DNA from: Solibacteraceae bacterium
GTDB lineage: Bacteria > Acidobacteriota > Terriglobia > Bryobacterales > Bryobacteraceae
DNA length: 64,000 nucleotides
Direction: 5' to 3'
NCBI GenBank assembly: GCA_021324015.1
Contig: JAJPJX010000087.1
Location: 1-64,000 of the forward strand
Shown here: positions 1 through 8,251 of the stretch, piece after piece
Layout of the letters: each line of letters starts with the position of its first letter
Position numbering within the stretch: position 1 is the first letter of the stretch
Notes under the pieces: model-generated
Database searches by the model: none
The model's input: the letters and a program-made list of their open reading frames with translations, nothing else
Told to the model about the DNA's origin: nothing
Made by a program: the position numbers and the translations under genes

Positions 1-221
1 ATGGGTTGGTTCAGGTCTTTCCTGCCCCCTAGGTTGGGCGCCTGACCCATTACCGCCGGTTGCCTCTCGGCGAGCGAGCAACTCTTTCATCCACACAGTA
101 GCGCGCGCACGTGCAGCGAAAGCCTCGATTCGCCGGTAAGTAAATGAAGAACGGGCAAATAAAGTTTCGAAAAAATCGTGACTCCCGGCCTGCCGCGCCG
201 GTGCTGCGCCATAATCTACCT

Positions 222-1268
<1,047 letters not shown>

Positions 1269-1281
1269 CTATAATCAGGCT

Positions 1282-1674
1282 ATGGGCGTCGAGTGCGCGT
1301 CCGGGCCCTTCCAGGTTTGCGGGGCGTGCAAGCGCGCGTGGCCGACGTGGGACGGGTTCGTCCGGGATCCGACCGTGCGCCTGCTGGGCCTCCAATCCCT
1401 GGCTGCCAAACCCGATTGCAACCTGCTCGTTTTCGAGCACAGTTGCGGCAGTTCCATCTCGATCCTTGCGCGGCGCCTGCGCCACCTGCTTCCCGAACCG
1501 GAGCCGGATGTCCCACTTCCGGTGTTATACGGCACCGACCAATGCCGGGGCCACTGCCGCTTCCTGGAGGACCTGGAGGCGTGCGTCGCACCTTGCCACA
1601 ATGTTCGCGACCGCGCGCTGATCCTGCTCGTGCAGTGCCTCAAGACGGCAGCCCAGGAATCCGCGAAGGCATAA
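1282..1674 (+). CDS. Small Cys-rich protein of unknown function
   Basis: A 130-residue protein starting 13 bases after the previous stop. It has an N-terminal CxxC pair followed by W..W (CGACKRAW), a central FEHSCGSS motif, and a C-terminal set CRGHC / C...C, which together could bind a metal or Fe-S cluster. The layout (CxxC, hydrophobic core, 'FxHxCGxS', late Cys pairs) resembles small uncharacterised proteins I recall from deltaproteobacteria, but I cannot name a family. It stands just before the hydrogenase operon, separated by a likely promoter, so a redox link is conceivable but unproven. Length, frame and motif clustering argue that it is a real gene. Confidence 0.6.
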   Translation: MGVECASGPFQVCGACKRAWPTWDGFVRDPTVRLLGLQSLAAKPDCNLLVFEHSCGSSISILARRLRHLLPEPEPDVPLPVLYGTDQCRGHCRFLEDLEACVAPCHNVRDRALILLVQCLKTAAQESAKA

Positions 1675-1711
1675 AGGCCGGACCGTGACGATTGGCGCGG
1701 CAGTTTTACCC

Positions 1712-1740
1712 TTCTATTCCGGATATAGCTGTCTTATAAT
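1712..1740 (+). promoter_or_regulatory. Candidate sigma-70-type promoter of the hydrogenase operon
   Basis: A perfect TATAAT (1735-1740) lies 38 bases before the GTG of the first hydrogenase gene. The best -35 at 17 bases' spacing is weak (TTCTAT, 1712-1717). A strong AAGGAGG (1767-1773) follows five bases before the start codon. Confidence 0.4.
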
Positions 1741-1778
1741 GCTCGCTGGAGAGAATTTCGGAGTGCAAGGAGGTCGGC

Positions 1779-2813
1779 GTGAAGATCCTCAAGCTCCGGA
1801 AGGAGAAGCTCGATCTTTTTGCGTCGGTCGTCCAGCAGTTTGGTGAGGTGCACGCGCCCGTCGAGCAGGACGGCAAGTACGTTTTCAAACGACTTCGCCG
1901 CTGGTCGGAAGCACGGCTGGAATACGACCGCACCATCCTCCCACCGAAGAAGTACTTCCTCCCGCCGCGTGAAACCCTCTTCCGCTACCGACCCGGAGAA
2001 GGCTTCGCACCGTGCTCCGAAGGCTTGGACCAACGCACGATTCTGTTCGGCGTGCATGCCTGCGACATCTATGCCATCAATATCCTGGATCGGGTATTCG
2101 CGGGAAAGTACAACGACCCGTACTACCAGGCGCGGCGGAGAAACATTGTCATCATCGGCATCGACTGTTCGCCTGATCAGCACTGCTTCTGCCGCTCGAT
2201 GCGGGCGGACTTTGTAGACCACGGCTTTGATCTCTTCTTCTACGATACGGGCGACTATTACCAGGCGCTTGTGGGCACAGCGCTCGGCGACGACATGGTG
2301 CTGGCAAGCGGCAGCATCTTCGAAGCGGTGGACGCAGCGGATATCGATAACTACAAGCGGCGTTCCTGGAACAAGCGCCGCGCCTTCCAATTGGAAGTGG
2401 AGATCCGGGACCTTCCCGAGATCTTCGAGATGGAATACCAGAGCGGGATCTGGGAGGAGCTGGGCGGCAGATGTCTGTCGTGCGGCAGCTGCAGCATGGT
2501 CTGCCCCACCTGCTACTGCTTCGATGTGGCCGACGATGTGGAACTGGGGTCGCTGGCCGGCAGCCGGGCGCGCACCTGGGATTCGTGCCTGTTTGCCAGT
2601 CACGCATTGGTGGCCAGCGGGGAAAACTTCCGCGGGCCGCGCGCCAGCCGCATCAAGTTTCGCTTCTACCACAAGCAGCGCGGTTTCGTGGCTGAATACG
2701 GGCGGCCGAGCTGTGTGGGCTGCGGGCGATGTATCAGCGCATGTCCCGTCAACATTGACGTCGTGCAGGTGATCGAGCGGCTACGGGGGGTTCAAGATGC
2801 CGGCAGCCGTTGA
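1779..2813 (+). CDS. hydB: [NiFe] hydrogenase beta subunit, 4Fe-4S electron-transfer protein (HydB/HyhB-like)
   Basis: A 344-residue iron-sulfur subunit of a cytoplasmic group 3 hydrogenase, expected to pass electrons between the flavin subunit and the small subunit. Two 4Fe-4S binding sites are visible: CLSCGSCSMVC near residues 231-241, followed by PTC, and CVGCGRCISACP near 311-321. A further Cys cluster (GIDCSPDQHCFC) lies in the N-terminal half, as in sulfhydrogenase beta subunits. It starts with GTG behind a near-perfect Shine-Dalgarno site. The gene order beta-gamma-delta-alpha matches the sulfhydrogenase (hyd/shy) operons of archaea and the group 3b enzymes of bacteria. The downstream gene overlaps it by 17 bases. 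Confidence 0.85.
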   Translation: MKILKLRKEKLDLFASVVQQFGEVHAPVEQDGKYVFKRLRRWSEARLEYDRTILPPKKYFLPPRETLFRYRPGEGFAPCSEGLDQRTILFGVHACDIYAINILDRVFAGKYNDPYYQARRRNIVIIGIDCSPDQHCFCRSMRADFVDHGFDLFFYDTGDYYQALVGTALGDDMVLASGSIFEAVDAADIDNYKRRSWNKRRAFQLEVEIRDLPEIFEMEYQSGIWEELGGRCLSCGSCSMVCPTCYCFDVADDVELGSLAGSRARTWDSCLFASHALVASGENFRGPRASRIKFRFYHKQRGFVAEYGRPSCVGCGRCISACPVNIDVVQVIERLRGVQDAGSR

Positions 2814-3669
2814 AGTCGCAGCCTCCCATCCCATCCTCAGGGATAACCCATACCAACCGTACATGGCGCGGATCGTGCGCATCTTCAAGATGGTGGAGGA
2901 CAACTACCTCTACACGCTGCGCTTCCTGGACGACCGTCTTGCTTACGCATTCCGTCACCAGCCAGGCCAGTTCCTGATGCTGAGTGTCCCCGGCGCCGGC
3001 GAGATGCCCATCTCGATCTCTTCTTCTCCCTCGCGTCCCGAAGTACTCGAAATCTGCGTACGGCGTGTGGGACGCGTCACCAATGCGCTTTACCGGCTGC
3101 ACACGAACGACGTGGTCGGCGTTCGCGGGCCTTACGGCAACGGCTATCCGATCCAGGAGATGACGGGCCATGACCTGCTGCTGGCGGCAGGAGGCCTGGG
3201 GATGGCGCCCCTGCGCTCGCTGCTTTGGTATGCGCTCGATCACCGGGACAGGTTCGACAACATCACTTTAATGTACGGCGCCAAGCGGCCGGACGACATG
3301 CTGTTCCGTGAGGAACTGGTGAGCCTGGTGGACCGCACGGATGTGAACTGCCTGCTGACCGTGGACGCCGATCCCGCGGGAACCTGGAAGAACTATATCG
3401 GCCTGCTGCCAACTCTTTTCGGCCACGCAAAAATCGAACCGGCGCGCACCTATGCGGCGGTCTGCGGACCGCCGGTAGTCTTCAAATTCATTCTGCAGAA
3501 ACTGCTGGCGCTGGGCTTTCCCAAGAACCGCATCCTGATGTCGCTGGAACGCCGCATGAAGTGCGGTGTCGGCAAGTGCGGCCACTGCAGCATCGGTTAC
3601 AAGTACACGTGCCTGCACGGCCCGATCTTCACCTATTGGGATGCGATCAACCTGCCGGAGATGATCTGA
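2797..3669 (+). CDS. hydG: [NiFe] hydrogenase gamma subunit, FAD/NAD(P)-binding reductase (HydG/HyhG-like)
   Basis: A 290-residue flavin oxidoreductase subunit that would couple the hydrogenase to NAD(P)H. The FAD-binding signature PISISSSPS lies around residue 71, the nucleotide-binding glycine-rich segment LLAAGGLGMAPLR around residue 128, and a C-terminal [2Fe-2S] motif (CGVGKCGHC plus a later Cys near 271) closes the protein, as in dihydroorotate dehydrogenase electron-transfer subunits. It overlaps hydB by 17 bases and shares an ATGA-type junction with the small subunit. Cytoplasmic, no signal peptide. Whether NAD or NADP is preferred cannot be read here. Confidence 0.85.
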   Translation: MPAAVEVAASHPILRDNPYQPYMARIVRIFKMVEDNYLYTLRFLDDRLAYAFRHQPGQFLMLSVPGAGEMPISISSSPSRPEVLEICVRRVGRVTNALYRLHTNDVVGVRGPYGNGYPIQEMTGHDLLLAAGGLGMAPLRSLLWYALDHRDRFDNITLMYGAKRPDDMLFREELVSLVDRTDVNCLLTVDADPAGTWKNYIGLLPTLFGHAKIEPARTYAAVCGPPVVFKFILQKLLALGFPKNRILMSLERRMKCGVGKCGHCSIGYKYTCLHGPIFTYWDAINLPEMI

Positions 3670-4421
3670 TGAGCAAGCCTCGTGTCGGGATCTTCGGGCT
3701 CACGGGCTGCGCGGGAGACCAGCTTGTGATCCTGAATTGCGAGGACCGGCTTCTGGACATCGTCGCCCTAATCGATGTTCGGGACTTCCTGATGGCATCT
3801 TCGGAGAACGATGCGGCCTGTCCGCTGGATGTGGCACTGGTCGAAGGCGCGGTTGCCAGCCGCAGGGACGCCGAGCGGCTGCGGGCAATTCGCAACCGGG
3901 CGAAAACCCTCGTCGCGCTCGGCACCTGCGCCGTGTGGGGCGGGGTCGCGGCCATGGATCGTGGCGCCGACCGCCGCAAGCTTCTGGAGGAGGTGTACGG
4001 CGAGGCGGGACTGAGATACGATGCCGCGCCGACCCAGGCGCTGCACGAAGTGGTCAAGGTGGATCTGAACATCACGGGCTGCCCCATCGAGAAGGACCAA
4101 TTTCTCGCCGCCATCGCCCATCTGCTGGCTGGAAACACCCCGATCTACCCGGCGTACCCGGTCTGCACCGAGTGCCGGATGCTCGAGAACAACTGCCTGC
4201 TGATCGAGCGCGGCGAACTCTGCTGCGGACCCATCACGGCCGCCGGGTGCAACGCGCGGTGCCCCAATCTGCGGATTCCATGCGTGGGCTGCCGCGGTCC
4301 GGTTGCCGACGCGAACGCATCCTCCCTGCTGGCGACGCTGGAGGAGAAAGGCCTGGACCGGCAGCGAATCGCCGCCCGCCTGGCGACCTTCGCGCCTGAA
4401 GGAGTCGCACAACGATCATGA
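3669..4421 (+). CDS. hydD: [NiFe] hydrogenase small (delta) subunit with a Cys-to-Asp change in the proximal-cluster motif
   Basis: A 250-residue small subunit without a Tat signal, as expected for a cytoplasmic group 3 enzyme. The ATG at 3669 overlaps the upstream stop by one base. Expected proximal-cluster ligands are C14, C87 (GTCAVWGG) and C138 (GCPIEKDQF), but the second Cys of the usual CxxC is Asp17: the motif reads GCAGDQL, where sulfhydrogenase relatives have xGCQL. Another Cys follows at position 24 (NCED). Later Cys groups (CTEC, NNC, CCGP, GCNARCP, CVGC) suit two further Fe-S clusters. The next gene overlaps by 4 bases. Confidence 0.85.
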   Translation: MSKPRVGIFGLTGCAGDQLVILNCEDRLLDIVALIDVRDFLMASSENDAACPLDVALVEGAVASRRDAERLRAIRNRAKTLVALGTCAVWGGVAAMDRGADRRKLLEEVYGEAGLRYDAAPTQALHEVVKVDLNITGCPIEKDQFLAAIAHLLAGNTPIYPAYPVCTECRMLENNCLLIERGELCCGPITAAGCNARCPNLRIPCVGCRGPVADANASSLLATLEEKGLDRQRIAARLATFAPEGVAQRS

Positions 4422-5707
4422 AGACGGTCGTCATCGAACATCTGGCGCGGGTGGAAGGGCACGGCGGAATCACCGTCGAACTGGAAGGCGACACCGTCGG
4501 CAGTGTGCGATTCGACGTTTTCGAGGGCGCGCGGCTGTTAGAGCCGCTGGTGCGCGGCAAGCGGTACGACGAGGTCGCTGCGATCCTATCCCGTATTTGC
4601 TCCATCTGTTCGGTGGCGCATTCCCTGACTTCGCTCAAGGCCACCGAAAACGCTTTTGAGGTTCGCGTAAGCCCGCAGACGGAACTGCTTCGCGAACTGC
4701 TCTATCGGGGCGAAAGCATTGAAAGTCACGCGCTGCACCTGTTTCTGCTGGCGTTACCGGACTACCTGGACTACCCGAGCGCGACTGCCCTGGCGGCGGA
4801 CCGGCCCGCCGCGGTGCTGCTCGGATTACGTCTCAAGAAGCTCGGCAATTCGATCCAGGAGGCGATCGGAGGACGGGCCATCCATCCGGTCAACGCGGTC
4901 CCGGGGGGCTTCGGCAGGGCGCCGGCCGTCGAACAGTTGATCGAACTGCGTAACGGGCTAATCGAGGGGGTGGCGGACGCGAAGGCGGCAATCGACCTGA
5001 TGGCCTCTCTCCCGGCCGCGGATTTCTGCCATTCCGATACGATCTATGCCGCTTTGCGTGCGAACGTGGATAGTTATTACGCCGGAGATGAAGTGGCCGT
5101 GGTCTCCGATGGGGGCCAGACGATCGTACCCGCCGCCGACTACAGAACGCTGACCAATGAGAGATCTGTGCCGCACTCGCACGCCAGGCACAGCCGTTTT
5201 CAAGGGAAACCGTTCATGGTCGGCTCGCTGGCGCGGCTGAGCGTCAATCCCGGCCGACTCAGCGGAAGCCTGGCGGCGCCCGCGGCACGGCTGGACTTCC
5301 GGTTACCGGCCGGCAATCCAATGGACAACAACAAGGCTCAAGCTCTCGAGTTGGCGGGCGATGTGGAGCGGGCGCTGGAGATCATCGAGCAGTTGCTGCG
5401 AGCGAGAATCCGCGACGAGCCGCCGGCGCCGGTTCATCCCCGCGCCGCGACCGGCACCGCCATCACGGAAGCTCCGCGCGGCCTGCTGATCCACAGCTAC
5501 ACTTATGACGGCGAGGGCAGGATTCTTTCGGCCGACGTGATCACGCCGACGGCCCTGAATGCCGCCAGCCTGGAGGCGCACCTTCGCCAGACGGTCGAGC
5601 AATGCGCCGAACGCGATGATGCAGTCATTGCGAAACGGCTGCAGATGATTGCGCGCGCCTACGATCCGTGCATCTCCTGCTCGGCGCACCTGGTGCGCAG
5701 GCGTTGA
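4418..5707 (+). CDS. hydA: [NiFe] hydrogenase large (alpha) subunit
   Basis: A 429-residue catalytic subunit. The two CxxC motifs that hold the NiFe site are present: RICSICSVAH (Cys61 and Cys64) and DPCISCSAH (Cys418 and Cys421). After His424 only five residues remain (LVRRR), the short C-terminal extension that a maturation endopeptidase removes after nickel insertion; that protease is the next gene. The motif form and operon order place it in group 3, most likely 3b. The start ATG overlaps the small-subunit stop (ATGA). Accessory hypABCDEF genes are not in this window and must lie elsewhere. Confidence 0.9.
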   Translation: MKTVVIEHLARVEGHGGITVELEGDTVGSVRFDVFEGARLLEPLVRGKRYDEVAAILSRICSICSVAHSLTSLKATENAFEVRVSPQTELLRELLYRGESIESHALHLFLLALPDYLDYPSATALAADRPAAVLLGLRLKKLGNSIQEAIGGRAIHPVNAVPGGFGRAPAVEQLIELRNGLIEGVADAKAAIDLMASLPAADFCHSDTIYAALRANVDSYYAGDEVAVVSDGGQTIVPAADYRTLTNERSVPHSHARHSRFQGKPFMVGSLARLSVNPGRLSGSLAAPAARLDFRLPAGNPMDNNKAQALELAGDVERALEIIEQLLRARIRDEPPAPVHPRAATGTAITEAPRGLLIHSYTYDGEGRILSADVITPTALNAASLEAHLRQTVEQCAERDDAVIAKRLQMIARAYDPCISCSAHLVRRR

Positions 5708-6177
5708 AACCACTGCTCCTCATCGGTCTCGGCAACCTGCTGATGGGCGACGAGGGGGTGGGGTGTTTTGTAGCGGAGCGGCTGGCCGAAGACCCGAGGC
5801 TGCCCGAGAGCGCGGAAGTGATGTGTGGCGGAACGGACATGTTTCGATACGCCGACCGGATGGAGGGACGAAGCCGCGTCTTTGTTGTTGACGCGCTACA
5901 GGATAAAGGGGAGCCGGGGAGCGTCTGGGTGTTTGAAGAGCCTTTCCCGGGCCTTGACGACCGCCAGGAGCACGCTCATCACCTTTCTGTGTGCCAGGCC
6001 ATGGCACTTCTTGGCATGACCCTGGCCGTCCGCTTCACGCTGCTCGGCATTTCCATTCCCTCCGCCGCAGCCGGGAGCGGACTTTCGCCCGCGCTCACCA
6101 GCCGGATGCCGGCGATCCTGGACCGCGTGCTCCAGGAAATCATCGGGGCGCCAGAAGCCCTTTTATTTGAGATCTGA
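5704..6177 (+). CDS. Hydrogenase maturation protease (HycI/HybD family)
   Basis: A roughly 157-residue endopeptidase that would trim the C-terminal peptide of the large subunit. The family signature LLIGLGNLLMGDEGVG is at the N-terminus, with its conserved Glu. An Asp in VFVVDALQ and a His in EHAHHLS are the other expected nickel-binding residues. I place the start at TTG 5704, which overlaps the large-subunit stop in a TTGA junction and puts the signature at the usual position. An in-frame ATG at 5668 would add 12 residues of overlap-encoded sequence. It is the last gene of the hydrogenase transcription unit. Confidence 0.85.
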   Translation: MKPLLLIGLGNLLMGDEGVGCFVAERLAEDPRLPESAEVMCGGTDMFRYADRMEGRSRVFVVDALQDKGEPGSVWVFEEPFPGLDDRQEHAHHLSVCQAMALLGMTLAVRFTLLGISIPSAAAGSGLSPALTSRMPAILDRVLQEIIGAPEALLFEI

Positions 6178-6189
6178 GTGTCCTATAAT
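6161..6189 (+). promoter_or_regulatory. Candidate promoter of the signalling operon
   Basis: A perfect TATAAT (6184-6189) sits just after the protease stop. At 17 bases' spacing the -35 is poor (TTTTAT, 6161-6166), so an activator or another sigma factor is possible. The transcript would lead into the first receiver gene at 6254. Confidence 0.35.
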
Positions 6190-6253
6190 CGTGCCGGGTG
6201 ATCCCCGGAACCTGAGGTTCGGGTACGGAGTTGCCCGGCGGAAGGGGGCTCAG

Positions 6254-6667
6254 ATGTCTGCAAAAGTGCTCCTGATCGACGATGACGCCGACTTCCGGGC
6301 CGCAGTGAAATCTCTCCTCGAAAGTCACGGTTATCACGTGCTGGAGGCCAGCTCCGGACATGAGGGTTTGCGGATGGTGGTCGACCACAAACCCGACGCG
6401 ATTCTCCTCGACATCATGATGGAGACAACGGTCGAGGGGTATTCCGTTTCGCACTCTCTCCGATACCGGGATGAATACGCCGAGTTTCGCGACATCCCGA
6501 TCTTCATGATTTCATCGATCTCGGAAAGCCCGGACGAGCGCTTCCCGACCTCGATGTATACCGACTTAATCCGGCCGGACGGATACCTCACCAAACCGCT
6601 CGACATTCCCGAGTTCCTTGGGCTTTTGGAAAAGGCGGTTGGCGCGACAAAAGGCGCGGCAACCTGA
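6254..6667 (+). CDS. Single-domain response regulator (receiver only)
   Basis: A 137-residue receiver protein with no output domain. It has the acidic pocket IDDDADF, a phospho-acceptor Asp in ILLDIMME, and the late Lys in YLTKPLD. The loop after the acceptor Asp is longer than in CheY (METTVEGYSVSH), and an insert with TDLIRPDGY precedes the Lys; the third gene of the operon shares this build. The ATG at 6254 has a purine-rich GGAAGGGGG ribosome site, whereas the longer in-frame start at 6167 would run through the promoter. It probably relays phosphate within the four-gene cluster. Confidence 0.8.
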   Translation: MSAKVLLIDDDADFRAAVKSLLESHGYHVLEASSGHEGLRMVVDHKPDAILLDIMMETTVEGYSVSHSLRYRDEYAEFRDIPIFMISSISESPDERFPTSMYTDLIRPDGYLTKPLDIPEFLGLLEKAVGATKGAAT

Positions 6668-6705
6668 CCATCCGGCCTCCGGGCTGGTAGTTGAACGAAG
6701 GAATT

Positions 6706-7875
6706 ATGAGTCAGCCGGGCGTACCGGAAACGGTCCTCGTGATCGACGACGATTACGCGATCCGGCTTTCCTGCGGGAAGATCCTGGCCAAAATGGGGCT
6801 CCGGGCCGAGACCTTTGAGGACGGCGCCCGCGGACTCGACGGGGTAGCCACTGCGAAACCGGACATGGTGATCGTGGATCTCAAAATGCCGGGCATCAGC
6901 GGCATGGAAGTGATTACGCGCGTCCACGAGATCGATCCCCAGATTGTCATCGTGGTGATTACGGGATACGCGACCATCGATACAGCCGTGCAAGCGATGA
7001 AATGCGGGGCCTACGATTTCCTGCCGAAACCGTTTTCCCCCGATGAGCTGCGGCTGATTGTCAATCGAGGGCTGGAGCGCCGCCGGCTGGCCATGGAGTC
7101 CATGCGCCACGAGATCGAGCAAACCGTGCTCAAACGCCGCTTTGTGACCTTCGTGTCCCACCAGCTTCGCACGCCCCTGGTGGCCATCCATCAGTATCTG
7201 GACGTGCTGAGACACCTCGACCAAACCAGCGACACCGCGGCCCGGCGGCAGGAGTGGCTGGATCGTTGCCTTGCACGAATCGATGAACTCCAGAACCTCA
7301 TTGCCGACTGGCTGACCCTGGCGCGGGTGGAGGGCGGCACCCTGTTCAAGGAGAGAGTGAAGGTCGACCTGAACCAAGTCATTCGCGAAATTTTGAAAAC
7401 GTATCAACAGATGGCAGAGGCTGAAAACGTCCTACTCGAAGCCAGTTTGCCGGACGGCCTGTTCGTGTGGGGCGACCGGAGTTGCATGAGCGTGCTGTTT
7501 GACAACCTGATCACCAACGCCATCAAGTACAACAAGCCGGGTGGGAGCGTGACCGTTTCGGGCACTGAGTCGCGCGGGGAGGTTGTCATCACCGTGGCCG
7601 ACACCGGCGTCGGGATTCCGGAAGAATGCCGTCCATTCCTTTTCGAAGAGTTTTTCCGAGTCAAGAACGATGGATTGAAGAAGACGGCGGGAACCGGTCT
7701 GGGGCTGCCTATCTGCAGAAAGATCGTTTCGGAAATGGGGGGGACGATCCATGTCGAGAGCGAGGCCGGCGCCGGCTCCACCTTCCGGGTGCGCCTCCCG
7801 GCCTGGCGCGAGCCGGAAGGCGCGGACGGGAGTCAAAACCATGCGGGACAAGCCGCGAATATTGATTGTCGATGA
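6706..7875 (+). CDS. Hybrid receiver-histidine kinase
   Basis: A 389-residue soluble protein with an N-terminal receiver (acidic IDDDYAI, acceptor Asp in IVDLKMPG, Lys in FLPKPF) followed by a HisKA dimerisation domain (phospho-His about residue 152 in VSHQLRTPL) and an HATPase domain (N-box DNLITNAIKYN, then DTGVGIP and GTGLGLPI). There are no membrane segments, so it would be controlled by phosphotransfer to its own receiver. I chose ATG 6706 because GAAGGA lies directly before it; an in-frame TTG at 6691 is possible. The next gene starts 35 bases before its stop, which suggests translational coupling. Confidence 0.8.
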   Translation: MSQPGVPETVLVIDDDYAIRLSCGKILAKMGLRAETFEDGARGLDGVATAKPDMVIVDLKMPGISGMEVITRVHEIDPQIVIVVITGYATIDTAVQAMKCGAYDFLPKPFSPDELRLIVNRGLERRRLAMESMRHEIEQTVLKRRFVTFVSHQLRTPLVAIHQYLDVLRHLDQTSDTAARRQEWLDRCLARIDELQNLIADWLTLARVEGGTLFKERVKVDLNQVIREILKTYQQMAEAENVLLEASLPDGLFVWGDRSCMSVLFDNLITNAIKYNKPGGSVTVSGTESRGEVVITVADTGVGIPEECRPFLFEEFFRVKNDGLKKTAGTGLGLPICRKIVSEMGGTIHVESEAGAGSTFRVRLPAWREPEGADGSQNHAGQAANIDCR

Positions 7876-8236
7876 CGACGACGACTTCGTAGAAGCCGTG
7901 GCGTTTGTTCTCGAAGCCAACGGCTTCACTGTTTCCCGGGGGCGCGACGGCGCGGAAGGGATCCGGCTGGCGAAGATGGAGCGGCCGGACCTCATCCTCA
8001 TGGATATCATGATGCGCGAGAGAACGGAGGGGTTCTTCACGATTCACGAAATACGCCGAGATCCGGCCCTGACAAGCGTTCCGATTTTCGTTCTCAGCGC
8101 GTTTTGCACCCGGCTTCCGGACTTTGAAATCCCGTCGAGCGGCGGGTGGCTGAGCCACGACATGTTCTTCGCAAAACCGGTGGACACGGGTCAGTTGTTG
8201 GAAAAGATCCGCCAACGTCTCGGCCAGACGGCATAG
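7841..8236 (+). CDS. Single-domain response regulator (receiver only)
   Basis: A 131-residue receiver protein overlapping the preceding kinase by 35 bases. It has the acidic pocket IVDDDDDF, acceptor Asp in ILMDIMMRE and Lys in FFAKPVD. As in the first receiver of the operon, the segment after the acceptor Asp is extended (RERTEGFFTIHE) and an extra loop (SSGGWLSHDM) precedes the Lys, so the two are probably paralogues. No DNA-binding domain is attached. Its partner is most likely the membrane kinase encoded 15 bases downstream. Confidence 0.8.
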   Translation: MRDKPRILIVDDDDDFVEAVAFVLEANGFTVSRGRDGAEGIRLAKMERPDLILMDIMMRERTEGFFTIHEIRRDPALTSVPIFVLSAFCTRLPDFEIPSSGGWLSHDMFFAKPVDTGQLLEKIRQRLGQTA

Positions 8237-8251
8237 GGGTGCACCGCTACG

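Noticed and set aside
1-221. Possible gene or regulatory RNA at the left edge
   Set aside because: Short frames only and a weak ATGGGT/ACCCAT inverted repeat; nothing supports a function.
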